NCBI RefSeq assembly: GCF_020907275.1
Contig: NZ_JAJJWI010000008.1
Span: 124,001 to 188,000, forward strand
Source of the DNA: Pontibacter silvestris
GTDB lineage: Bacteria; Bacteroidota; Bacteroidia; Cytophagales; Hymenobacteraceae
Direction: 5' to 3'
DNA: 64,000 nucleotides
Shown here: in pieces, positions 9,113 to 17,401 of the stretch
Layout: every line of letters starts with the position of its first letter
Numbering within the stretch: the stretch's first letter is position 1
Notes under the pieces: model-generated
The model's database searches: none
Told to the model about the DNA's origin: nothing
Seen by the model: only the letters and a program-made list of their open reading frames with translations
Position numbers and translations under genes: made by a program

Positions 9113-9661
9113 TTAGTTTCTTCTAACAGGCCCCTCTGCACCTGCAGTTGGGATATTGCTAGTCTCCACATTACCTTTCATAGAAATTTTAACGATGTTT
9201 GGTTCTGTGTTAGCACGAACAGTTACTGTTGGGTATTGCTGCCCCATTTTACCGGCACTGTTAAATTTAACTTTAATGCTGCTCTTCTCACCAGGAGCAA
9301 TTGGCTCTTTTGGAGGCTCAGGAGCAGTGCAACCACATGTGGCTGAAGCACTCTCAATAACCAAAGGAGACTTACCTGTGTTTGTGAAGGCAAATGTATG
9401 CTCTACTACCTCTCCCTGTTTGATAGTGCCAAAGTCATACTCTGTTTCTTCAAAAGCCATAACAGGAGCATCTGCAGAAGCAACAGCATTTGTTTCCTCA
9501 GAAGCTACATTAGGGTTTTCTATTACAGGCTGGGAAGTTTCTGTTGCTGCTGCAGTGCTTTCGTCGGCAGTTACAACATTATTATTGGCACCACTATTAT
9601 CGCAGCTAGTTGTTAAAGCTGCTACAGCCAGACTTGCTATTAAAAAAAAGTTCTTTTTCAT
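9113..9661 (-). CDS. DUF1573 lipoprotein
   Basis: The 182-residue protein has a lipoprotein signal ending in the lipobox LTTSC (Cys20). A low-complexity Ala/Thr/Ser linker (about 21-65) leads to a DUF1573 Ig-like domain (about 68-170): YDFGTIKQGEVVEHTFAFTN, then SATCGCTAPEPP and a GKMGQQYPTVTV strand. DUF1573 is an ASPM/SPD-2/Hydin-like fold common on Bacteroidota envelopes; its function is unknown. The two closely spaced cysteines in CGC are a family mark. It lies 31 bp before yajC. Confidence 0.85.
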   Translation of the reverse strand: MKKNFFLIASLAVAALTTSCDNSGANNNVVTADESTAAATETSQPVIENPNVASEETNAVASADAPVMAFEETEYDFGTIKQGEVVEHTFAFTNTGKSPLVIESASATCGCTAPEPPKEPIAPGEKSSIKVKFNSAGKMGQQYPTVTVRANTEPNIVKISMKGNVETSNIPTAGAEGPVRRN

Positions 9662-9686
9662 ATCAAGAACAGTTATTAGTTACTTA

Positions 9687-10685
9687 TTAAAGTTTTGCAA
9701 TAATGTTCTGTGCAAATTCCATTGTGCTTGCACGCCCACCCAGGTCACCAGTACATTCTTCTTTGTTACCTAGTATTGTCTCTAGAGCTGCCTCAATGCG
9801 GTTAGCCTCATCTTTCAGATCGATGTGGTGTAGCATCATTATAGCAGAACGGAGAAGTGCGGTAGGGTTAGCAATACCTTTACCGGCTATATCAGGAGCA
9901 GAACCATGCACTGCTTCGAAAATTGCCATTTCTTTACCAATATTGGCTCCTGCCACTACACCCAATCCACCAACAAGGCCGGCGCAAAGGTCAGACAGGA
10001 TATCGCCAAACAAGTTAGTTGTTACCACAACATCAAACTGCTCAGGTTTAGCCACTAACTGCATACACATATTGTCGATAATTTTATCGTCGTACTGGAT
10101 GTGCGGAAACTCTTTGGCAATTTCGCTGGCAATGCTTAGGAACATAGCACCAACAGACTTTAGAATATTGGCTTTATGTACAGCAGTAACTTTTTTACGG
10201 CCATGCTTATCAGCATACTCAAAGGCAGCACGAATAATTTTTTCGCAACCTGTACGCGTTACACGAGAAATAGAGTCAACAATTTGCAGACGCTCATCAA
10301 CAACTTCCAGTCCTGAATACAAGCCTTCGGTGTTTTCGCGGAACAATACCAGGTCTACATTTTCGAAGCGCGTGTTTACGCCTTTTGTTGTTTTGGCTGG
10401 TCTAACGTTTGAGTACAGGTCAAACATCTGGCGCAACTGCACATTTATGCTCTTAAAGCCTTTGCCTACAGGTGTAGTAATAGGACCTTTAAGTGCTACT
10501 CTGTTTTTCTTAAGAGACGTAATCAGTGATGCTGGTATCAACTCACCAATCGAATCAAAAGTAGTTTGTCCAGCGTTTTCTTCTTCCCAGGTTACAGGCA
10601 CATTGGCTGCACTAAAAATTGATTTTACAGCTTCTGTAATTTCGGGGCCAATGCCATCTCCAGGAATAAGTGTAATTTGTGTCAT
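9687..10685 (-). CDS. Isocitrate/isopropylmalate-type dehydrogenase, probably NAD-isocitrate dehydrogenase
   Basis: The 332-residue protein starts with ITLIPGDGIGPEI. It has the substrate segment SINVQLRQMFDLYSNVRP (about 82-99), RENTEGLYSG with the catalytic Tyr, HKANILK with the catalytic Lys, and the metal-binding aspartates of YDKIIDNMCMQ and NLFGDILSD. The pattern resembles mitochondrial IDH3-type enzymes more than LeuB, so oxidation of isocitrate with NAD+ in the TCA cycle is most likely. The family is hard to split by eye and homoisocitrate or isopropylmalate remain possible. No leu genes are nearby. Confidence 0.85.
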   Translation of the reverse strand: MTQITLIPGDGIGPEITEAVKSIFSAANVPVTWEEENAGQTTFDSIGELIPASLITSLKKNRVALKGPITTPVGKGFKSINVQLRQMFDLYSNVRPAKTTKGVNTRFENVDLVLFRENTEGLYSGLEVVDERLQIVDSISRVTRTGCEKIIRAAFEYADKHGRKKVTAVHKANILKSVGAMFLSIASEIAKEFPHIQYDDKIIDNMCMQLVAKPEQFDVVVTTNLFGDILSDLCAGLVGGLGVVAGANIGKEMAIFEAVHGSAPDIAGKGIANPTALLRSAIMMLHHIDLKDEANRIEAALETILGNKEECTGDLGGRASTMEFAQNIIAKL

Positions 10686-10693
10686 GGTTAGAT

Positions 10694-10999
10694 TTATAGT
10701 AGTTCTTTGCGGCTATTTATTTCGTTGATGAGTGAATCTACATCCCCTAATAACTTCTCGGCTTTATCTTTTGCATCCTGAATAACCCGTTGCCCCTCTG
10801 ATTTAGCACTTGATGGCAAATTATCACGGTTAGCGATTTGTTCCAGCAGGTCTGAAAGTGCATCACGATACTTCTCCAAGCGATAGCTTAGCCAATAACG
10901 TGTCTCTCTTCCTTTTTCAGGAGCAAATAAAATGCCAGCAGCTGCACCAACAGCTGAGCCTGACATAAAGGCTAATAAGGCGACTGTCTTCTTACCCAT
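10694..10999 (-). CDS. YtxH-domain small membrane protein
   Basis: The 101-residue protein has the N-terminal YtxH signature: a hydrophobic glycine/alanine-rich helix (ALLAFMSGSAVGAAAGILFAP, about 8-28) followed at once by PEKGRETR. A charged helical tail follows and probably forms a coiled coil. Such proteins are linked to general stress in Bacillus, but the molecular role is unknown. It ends 8 bp before the isocitrate dehydrogenase start. Confidence 0.85.
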   Translation of the reverse strand: MGKKTVALLAFMSGSAVGAAAGILFAPEKGRETRYWLSYRLEKYRDALSDLLEQIANRDNLPSSAKSEGQRVIQDAKDKAEKLLGDVDSLINEINSRKELL

Positions 11000-11081
11000 A
11001 GTGTATATGTTCTAATGTGTCAGGTTCAATTTATAATTTCTTTTACGGCGAAATAGCGGCTTATAGTTAAGCTAATAAAGC

Positions 11082-12254
11082 TTACTTATTATCAATCAAG
11101 CCCCGGCCAGACTTACGAATCTCGCCTTTACTTGTCAAATCCTGTGCCATTTTGTCCAGCACGCCGTTAATAAACTGTTTACTTTTAGGTGTACTATACA
11201 GCTTAGATATTTCGATATACTCGTTAATAGTTACTTTTACAGGAATGCTTCGGAAGATGTACATCTCGCAAAGTGCCATCTTAAGTATGATTTTATCTAA
11301 CACAGCCACACGCTCTACGTCCCAGTTCTTCACACTGGTGGCAATCATAGTCTCATACTTTTCTTCGTCCTGCACTGTCTGGTGATAAAGCTCCTCAAAA
11401 AAGGCTTTGTCATCGTCCCAGTTTGCAGAAAGATCAAGCAACACCTGATCTTCCTCTGTATCTTCTCCAAATATCTTGACCGTCTTGTTTACCAAGCTCT
11501 TAACAATCCCTTTGTTCTCTACCCAGTTCAAATCCTGCTCTTCAAACAAAGATTGTAAGTTTTTTTCTTTAAAGATAATGTTTTTAAAAATATGTTTAAC
11601 CACCTCGAGATCCTCTTCCAGGCTTGGTGCAGGTACGGCTAAGTAGTTCAAAAAGACCTCATCCTGCTTTAAAACCAATTTGTAAACTTGCCTGATATCG
11701 CTAATATCGGAGCCCCAGCTTATATTTCTGCGAATGATGCTTTGCTGATAGGATTTATTATCCAGCAGGCGGAGCACTACCCTGTTATTCAGGAAACGTT
11801 TCACATCGGGGCCTTTTGCTTCGGTAAAACGGGTGGCTTTTTTTTCTTCCTCTTCCTTTATCAAATTCACCAGTACCTCCAGAATCTGAAGTGTGGCAAT
11901 GTAGTGATCGTAGATGCGCTCCACAGCGCTCAGCATTTGGTTACCGTAATACTTGTAGTCTTTCTTGGTGAGGTTCTGATAGTAAACAATCGCTCTGTTT
12001 ACCGCACTGACAATTGCTGTGTCAGTCTCCTCTGTATCGAACTGGCGGGTTTCATACCACTCTTTGAAAAGTAGTGTGGCAATTTGCTTTTGGCCTTCCA
12101 GCAGCTTTTTGTCCTGCACTTCCATTGAATTAAGGTCTGGTGCAAATTCCTCCCCTATCTGGTCTAGCGCCAGCAGATAATCGGAACCTTCGGCCTGCAT
12201 ATAGGCATAAATAGCTTGCATTGCCTTAATTCGTAGTGTTCTGCGGTTGAGCAT
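11082..12254 (-). CDS. nusB: Transcription antitermination factor NusB, long Bacteroidota form
   Basis: The 390-residue protein begins MLNRRTLRIKAMQAIYAYMQ, the NusB RNA-binding start. The conserved C-terminal half (about 255-375) includes VERVAVLDKIILKMALCEM and KVTINEYIEISKLYSTPKS. A long helical insertion of about 200 residues separates them; typical NusB has about 140 residues. NusB binds boxA RNA with S10 for rRNA antitermination. In the 5' leader, a small palindrome (AGCGCC, ATCT, GGCGCT, 12297-12312) and a TACATTTG -7 element (12313-12320) are visible. It heads the operon running to coaE. Confidence 0.93.
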   Translation of the reverse strand: MLNRRTLRIKAMQAIYAYMQAEGSDYLLALDQIGEEFAPDLNSMEVQDKKLLEGQKQIATLLFKEWYETRQFDTEETDTAIVSAVNRAIVYYQNLTKKDYKYYGNQMLSAVERIYDHYIATLQILEVLVNLIKEEEEKKATRFTEAKGPDVKRFLNNRVVLRLLDNKSYQQSIIRRNISWGSDISDIRQVYKLVLKQDEVFLNYLAVPAPSLEEDLEVVKHIFKNIIFKEKNLQSLFEEQDLNWVENKGIVKSLVNKTVKIFGEDTEEDQVLLDLSANWDDDKAFFEELYHQTVQDEEKYETMIATSVKNWDVERVAVLDKIILKMALCEMYIFRSIPVKVTINEYIEISKLYSTPKSKQFINGVLDKMAQDLTSKGEIRKSGRGLIDNK

Positions 12255-12428
12255 AATCTTATTGTAAAGAGCGTGTTTATATTTCTTAAAAACAATAGCG
12301 CCATCTGGCGCTCAAATGTATAGCCTCCGGCAAAGTCTTAGACTATGCTGTACTTTTAATTAATACCTCTTCTCTGAATGCAAAGCGGCCGGTTTATAGT
12401 TCCAAGTAATTAAGCTAACAGTGCAAAA

Positions 12429-12460
12429 CAAAAGTGGCACAGCTTGGTACAGCACTTTTG
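12429..12460 (-). terminator. Weak terminator after the leucine-dehydrogenase-like gene
   Basis: CAAAAGTG (12429-12436) pairs with CACTTTTG (12453-12460) across a 16-nt loop. On the minus strand it runs into TTTTG. Only 8 bp of stem, so moderate support. Confidence 0.45.
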
Positions 12461-12485
12461 CGTTTTATATTCTGTCTGTTACCCC

Positions 12486-13586
12486 CTAGTAAGTGGAGCG
12501 AACCTTGCTGATATTGTTAATACGCTTCTCTGCCATTTTTATGGCGGCAAGCTGCGTATGGATTCCCTCGCGTTCTGCCAGATCCAATATATCTAAGGTA
12601 TACTTATAAATTCTTTCTGTCTGTGCATAAGCACTTTCACGGTTGTAGCCATCCAGCTCCGAACACACGTTTATCAAACCTCCGGCATTAATCAGAAAGT
12701 CAGGGGCATACACAATACCGCGTGCTTCCAAAGCAGCCCCGTGCACCGTTTCATCGCGCAACTGGTTATTAGCGCTACCAGCTATCACCTTGCATTTCAG
12801 TCGATCAATGGTTTTATCGTTGATCGTGCCTCCGAGACCACATGGGGCATAAATATCTACCTCTAAACCATATATCTCGTTCATGCCCACTACCCTGGCG
12901 CCATATTTAGAAGACACCTCGCGTAAACGATCCTCATAGATATCTGTGATAAAGAGCTGTACATTCTCTTTTGCAAGTAACTCTATCAAATAAGCACCAA
13001 CATTACCAACACCCTGCACGGCAATTTTCTTGCCCTGTAACGAATCAGACCCGAAAGCTTTTTTAGCGGCGGCTTTCATGCCCATATAAGTACCATAAGC
13101 TGCCACAGGAGATGGATCTCCGCCGCCGCCCATAGCCTCAGGCAAACCTGTCACGTGCTGTGTCTCCATACGGATGTACTCCATGTCCTTGGCCGTCATC
13201 CCTATGTCTTCTGCTGTAATAAAGGCCCCGTTCAGGTTTTTTACAAAGCGCCCAAACTTGCGGAGCAGAGCTTCCGTTTTGGCTTCTTTGGCATCGCCTA
13301 TTATTACCGCGCTGCCTCCTCCCATGTTCAAACCAGAGATAGCGGCTTTATATGTCATCCATCTTGAAAGGCGCAGAACGTCATCCAGGGCCTCAGCTTC
13401 AGAGGCATAGGCCCACATACGCGTACCACCTATAGCAGGGCCAAGCACTGTATTATGGATGCCAATGATAGCCTTTAAGCCAGTATCATGATCATGACAG
13501 AAGACAACCTTCTCATGATTGTGCTCTGCCAACTGACTAAAAACAGACTTGTCTTTACTCAATTCTACGTCTTTAACTTCGACCAT
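12486..13586 (-). CDS. Leu/Phe/Val dehydrogenase family protein with Ser in place of catalytic Lys
   Basis: The 366-residue protein aligns by eye along the whole leucine dehydrogenase family. It has GPAIGGTRMW, the substrate-binding lysine in MTYKAAISGLN, the catalytic aspartate in ITAEDIG, GGGGDPSPVAAYG, and the NAD-binding fold with VQGVGNVGAYL. The family reversibly deaminates branched-chain amino acids to 2-oxo acids with NAD+. The glycine-rich motif normally reads GGGK with the catalytic lysine; here it reads GGGSAVIIGD, and the codon is clearly AGC. Dehydrogenase activity is therefore doubtful, though the fold should be intact. It stands alone, divergent from the ABC exporter gene. Confidence 0.85.
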   Translation of the reverse strand: MVEVKDVELSKDKSVFSQLAEHNHEKVVFCHDHDTGLKAIIGIHNTVLGPAIGGTRMWAYASEAEALDDVLRLSRWMTYKAAISGLNMGGGSAVIIGDAKEAKTEALLRKFGRFVKNLNGAFITAEDIGMTAKDMEYIRMETQHVTGLPEAMGGGGDPSPVAAYGTYMGMKAAAKKAFGSDSLQGKKIAVQGVGNVGAYLIELLAKENVQLFITDIYEDRLREVSSKYGARVVGMNEIYGLEVDIYAPCGLGGTINDKTIDRLKCKVIAGSANNQLRDETVHGAALEARGIVYAPDFLINAGGLINVCSELDGYNRESAYAQTERIYKYTLDILDLAEREGIHTQLAAIKMAEKRINNISKVRSTY

Positions 13587-13743
13587 TTATGAATTGATTA
13601 AGGGTTGTTCTATATTTGTGTGGCAGGGGGGAACAATCGTTCCCTCATTTTCGAGTGCAAAATTAATTCTTTTTTTCATTAATTCAATTTGTACTTCAAA
13701 CCCTGCATCATGCGTAAAAGCTTCTAAGCTTTAAATCTTTAAC

Positions 13744-15528
13744 GTGAAATCACTAAAATACTTAAACAAATATCTTATAAAATATAAATACAGGCTCTTA
13801 TTGGGGCTTGTGTTTACTATCATATCTAACTTTTTCCAGATACTGCCAGCTCAGGTGGTACGCTATTCCTTTAACCTTATTAAGGAAGGCATTAGCCTTT
13901 ATAACCTTTACGAGGGGCTAAACCAACAGGCATTAGTGTATGATGTATTTGCCCAGAGCATACTGGTATATGGCGTCGTAATTCTGGTGATGGCTCTGCT
14001 GCGGGGAGCGTTTCTTTTTCTGGTACGCCAGACAATTATTGTCATGAGCCGCCTGGTAGAGTATGATCTTAAGAATGAGATTTACGAACACTACCAGAGC
14101 CTGCCACTGAGCTTCTACCGCAAAAACAACACCGGAGACCTGATGGCCCGCATTTCGGAGGATGTAAGCCGTGTACGTATGTACCTTGGCCCGGCTATCA
14201 TGTATGGTATTAACCTGCTTGTGCTGTTTCTGATGGTAATTCCGTATATGCTGTCGGTTAACGTGAAGCTGACTATTTATACATTACTCCCATTGCCTGT
14301 ACTGGCTATAAGCATTTACTACGTTAACAATATTATACAGCGCAAGTCTGACGAAATACAGCGAAGCCTTTCGGGCATCACTACTTTTGTGCAAGAGGCT
14401 TTCTCTGGCATTCGTGTTATAAAGTCATTTGTGCGGGAAGAAGACTCTCATAATAACTTCACAACCGCCAGCAATACTTATAAAGACAAGTCGCTGGAGT
14501 TAAACTTTGTTAACTCGCTCTTCTTTCCTTTAGTATTGTTCCTGGTAGGCTTGAGCACCATTATCACCATCTATATAGGAGGTCAGGAGGTAATTAATGG
14601 CAGTATTACGACTGGTAACATTGCGGAATTCATCATTTATGTAAACATACTGACCTGGCCAGTTACTTCGCTGGGCTGGACGGCAAGCCTGGTGCAGCGT
14701 GCTGCTGCATCACAGGCACGTATCAATGAGTTTCTTAATACCAAGACAGATATTATCTCACGCCAGGATATAAAAAAACCACTTAAAGGCGATATTGTTT
14801 TTGAGGATGTTGATTTCATTTACCCTGACACTCACATTCATGGTTTAAAGAAAATATCTTTCCAGATAAACCACGGCGAGACACTGGCAGTAATCGGAAA
14901 TACGGGCTCGGGTAAGAGCACTATTGCGAACCTGCTGCCACGCATGTACGACGTAACAAGCGGGCGTATTCTGATTGATGGTATAGACGTACGGGATTAT
15001 AATATAGAAAACCTGCGTAGTCAGATTGGTTATGTGCCGCAAGATGTGTTCCTGTTCTCAGACTCTATCCGCAACAATATTGGCTTCGGCTTACCTAGCA
15101 TAACTGAAGAGCAAATGATACAGGCCACTAAAGATGCTGATGTTTATGAGAATATCATCCATTTTCCGGAGCAGTTTGAGACGAAGCTGGGTGAGCGTGG
15201 TATTACCTTATCTGGTGGGCAGAAGCAAAGGGTATCTATTGCACGGGCATTGGTACGGGAACCAAGCATTCTTATACTTGACGACTCGCTCTCAGCAGTT
15301 GACACTAAAACCGAAAATGCTATTCTGAACAGCCTACGCCGCATTATGGCCAACCGCACCTCTATTATTATCTCACACCGGGTGTCGTCGGTAAAGCTGG
15401 CAGACAGAATTTTAGTGATGGAAGACGGAGAAATTGTGCAGCACGGCTCACACGACGAACTCATTGCCGTAGATGGCCTTTATAAAACGCTGTATGAGCG
15501 CCAACTGCAGCCAGAAGACTCTGAATGA
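13744..15528 (+). CDS. ABC exporter half-transporter with degenerate Walker B site
   Basis: The 594-residue protein has six membrane helices (about 1-310) and a nucleotide-binding domain. Walker A is GNTGSGKST (about 383-391), the Q-loop is YVPQDVFLFS, and the signature is the canonical LSGGQKQR. Walker B reads LILDDSLSAVD, with Asp where the catalytic Glu usually stands. This is the pattern of the degenerate half of heterodimeric exporters such as BmrC or TM287. A GTG start is used. The gene at 17398 has the complementary motif set and may be the partner. Substrate cannot be told; drugs or lipids are typical. Confidence 0.9.
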   Translation: MKSLKYLNKYLIKYKYRLLLGLVFTIISNFFQILPAQVVRYSFNLIKEGISLYNLYEGLNQQALVYDVFAQSILVYGVVILVMALLRGAFLFLVRQTIIVMSRLVEYDLKNEIYEHYQSLPLSFYRKNNTGDLMARISEDVSRVRMYLGPAIMYGINLLVLFLMVIPYMLSVNVKLTIYTLLPLPVLAISIYYVNNIIQRKSDEIQRSLSGITTFVQEAFSGIRVIKSFVREEDSHNNFTTASNTYKDKSLELNFVNSLFFPLVLFLVGLSTIITIYIGGQEVINGSITTGNIAEFIIYVNILTWPVTSLGWTASLVQRAAASQARINEFLNTKTDIISRQDIKKPLKGDIVFEDVDFIYPDTHIHGLKKISFQINHGETLAVIGNTGSGKSTIANLLPRMYDVTSGRILIDGIDVRDYNIENLRSQIGYVPQDVFLFSDSIRNNIGFGLPSITEEQMIQATKDADVYENIIHFPEQFETKLGERGITLSGGQKQRVSIARALVREPSILILDDSLSAVDTKTENAILNSLRRIMANRTSIIISHRVSSVKLADRILVMEDGEIVQHGSHDELIAVDGLYKTLYERQLQPEDSE

Positions 15529-15664
15529 CTTTCGACACCAGACTTCTCCTCTTAGCTACCTTTTTCAATAGTAGTTACATTTCAATTATATTAAGAGGAA
15601 TTATTTCGGTCAGATTCTGTTATAAGTACGTATGCATGTTTGAAAGAACTAAACCCTTCTATCT

Positions 15665-16078
15665 ATGGCTATTGACTTACAGCAAATCGGCAAAAGATTC
15701 AGGTTCTATACTAATCTGAAAGAGCTGGAAATGGAGCAACTGGTATCCATTACTGGCAGTGACGAAACCACCCTTTCTAACATTATATGTGGAAAGAATT
15801 TCCTGCTAGACGAGTTAGTAGCCATTGTCAGAAATTTTAACGACCTTAATCCACAGTGGCTTATTTATGGCGAGGGCAGCATGTTTAAGCCAATGGATGA
15901 AGATGGCAACTGTCCTGATGGCCATAAAGGCTGCCTGCAGAAAGACAAGGCTGCTTACCTGCAGCAAATGAAAGACATGCTTATTGAGCTGGACGCTGCC
16001 GAAGTAGCAAAAGGCCATCATGCCGATGTAAACGCACTAAAGGCAAAGCTGGATCAGCTGAAAGAAGCTTCGGAATAG
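15665..16078 (+). CDS. Small XRE-like helix-turn-helix protein
   Basis: The 137-residue protein has an N-terminal helix-turn-helix-like region (about 5-65). It carries the segment DLNPQWLIYGEGSMFKP, a mark of XRE-type regulators in Bacteroidota and their phages. A predicted helical, probably coiled-coil tail (about 85-137) should mediate oligomerisation. Between them is a short Cys-containing stretch (NCPDGHKGC). It lies 136 bp after the ABC exporter gene on the same strand and could be co-transcribed. The target is unknown. Confidence 0.65.
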   Translation: MAIDLQQIGKRFRFYTNLKELEMEQLVSITGSDETTLSNIICGKNFLLDELVAIVRNFNDLNPQWLIYGEGSMFKPMDEDGNCPDGHKGCLQKDKAAYLQQMKDMLIELDAAEVAKGHHADVNALKAKLDQLKEASE

Positions 16079-16173
16079 TTTCGCTGTTCTTATGTTGCTT
16101 ACCTGTAGGTTTGGTATCCTGAATGAACTTGTTCCCCAATGCCTAAACTTACAGTACTGTAAAGTAGCTTTAG

Positions 16174-16788
16174 CTAACGCTTCTTACTGCTAATACCATC
16201 CAGTATTAGGTTTATAGTAAAAAGCACATCTTCTTCTATTTTCTTAAAGTTGATAGTTGGAAGCTGGTTGTAAAAGGCATGCTCAAACTCATCGAACTGA
16301 ATCAGGTCTTTTACAACCATTATAGAATTTCCTACGCGTTCTTCCTCACAGGGAATAAATATATTATTTATAATACCTTCCTTTATCACAGAAGCATAAA
16401 AGTTTGCCTCTTTTGCCCGGGATTCTTTAAATAGCTTTTGGAACAGACTTCTTGTTTCTATGAGTACCTTGATGGAAATGGTATGCTGTGTAACAATCTC
16501 CTGGTAGTACCGCAGCGATGATGTAATGTACAACAATAAACGCTTATATGGGTCAGCCTCTTGCTCTGCAATATGCTTTATCCGGCAAAGGCTGTCTATC
16601 CATTCTTGAGAGAAGGCTTCCATAAACAGCACTTCTTTACTACTGTAGTAATAGTAAAGAGAAGGCTTTTTCAGGTCACAGGCCAAGGCAATGTCATCCA
16701 GAGTGGCTTTACTGTAGCCCATCTTACCAAAAACTGATTTGGCAGCTTCCAAAATCAGCTCTTTTCGTGCATCTCCTTTTTTGCCCAA
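16174..16788 (-). CDS. TetR/AcrR-family transcriptional regulator
   Basis: The 204-residue protein has a TetR N-terminal domain: ELILEAAKSVFGKMGYSKATLDDIA, then the recognition helix region KKPSLYYYYSSKEVLF (about 40-56). A helical ligand-binding domain completes it. Start is TTG at 16788, chosen because the homology runs to that point and no ATG is available upstream before a stop. It lies 94 bp after the GyrI-like gene on the same strand, so it may be the last gene of, and regulate, the ABC exporter unit. The ligand is unknown. Confidence 0.88.
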   Translation of the reverse strand: MGKKGDARKELILEAAKSVFGKMGYSKATLDDIALACDLKKPSLYYYYSSKEVLFMEAFSQEWIDSLCRIKHIAEQEADPYKRLLLYITSSLRYYQEIVTQHTISIKVLIETRSLFQKLFKESRAKEANFYASVIKEGIINNIFIPCEEERVGNSIMVVKDLIQFDEFEHAFYNQLPTINFKKIEEDVLFTINLILDGISSKKR

Positions 16789-16882
16789 TGTACCGTGTGT
16801 GTAGTTTTAGAGAATAAAATAGTTTACACCAAATAACTTTTATCTGAACAATGGCAATAACATACACTTACAGGCTGTAATA

Positions 16883-17401
16883 TTACTGTTTTACCGGCAC
16901 CTCTACCACACCTTTATTCTCCTCCGGAAACCACTCCACATAAAACTTCTCCAGTTCTATTTTATGCTGCTCAGCATACTCAAACAGAGCCCCATACAAT
17001 TTACCGGGTGCTACCATATAGCTTGCATTCACTTCAGCCCGCAATACTTTTCTTCCACCCTCAATAGTGCGAAGCTCATACCCTTCTGGCAGTGTTACAT
17101 TCTTATCAGGCACTACAATACCAATAAAAGCTATTAAGCTGTCGCCTTCATTCTCAGGGTTATTATAGTAGACGCTACCAAGTACCCCTATCAGCATACT
17201 ATCTTCCAGAATATTGCCTGCTTTACTAAACGCCTCCCCCAATGCCTCGTCTTTTATAGAACCCTTAAATGGCTGGCCAGCAATGTACATTGTTTTAGAA
17301 GTAGAAGTTATTACATCCGGAGCAGTAAACCCTCCTATATACACATAAAAAATTAACAACAGAGCGGCGGCTGCCGCCATTACATAGAAGAACTTCTTCA
17401 T
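16883..17401 (-). CDS. Membrane-anchored GyrI-like (SOUL/TEX264-type) domain protein
   Basis: The 172-residue protein has one N-terminal membrane segment (FFYVMAAAAALLLIFYVYIGG, about 4-24). A GyrI-like ligand-binding domain (about 38-168) follows, with MYIAGQPFKGSI, the GVLGSVYYNNPE segment and FYVEWFPEENKGVVEVPV at the end. GyrI-like folds bind small hydrophobic ligands, and some inhibit gyrase or serve as effector domains of regulators. Its ATG overlaps the stop of the ABC exporter by 4 bp (ATGA), implying translational coupling. A role in presenting or sensing the exporter's substrate is inference. Confidence 0.7.
   Translation of the reverse strand: MKKFFYVMAAAAALLLIFYVYIGGFTAPDVITSTSKTMYIAGQPFKGSIKDEALGEAFSKAGNILEDSMLIGVLGSVYYNNPENEGDSLIAFIGIVVPDKNVTLPEGYELRTIEGGRKVLRAEVNASYMVAPGKLYGALFEYAEQHKIELEKFYVEWFPEENKGVVEVPVKQ

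Noticed and set aside
9156-9773. Long plus-strand ORF over the DUF1573 gene
   Set aside because: It is the antisense shadow of the DUF1573 and dehydrogenase genes and has no recognisable protein features.
9703-10728. 341-codon plus-strand ORF opposite the isocitrate dehydrogenase
   Set aside because: Antisense shadow. The minus-strand frame has all catalytic motifs of the family; the plus frame has none.
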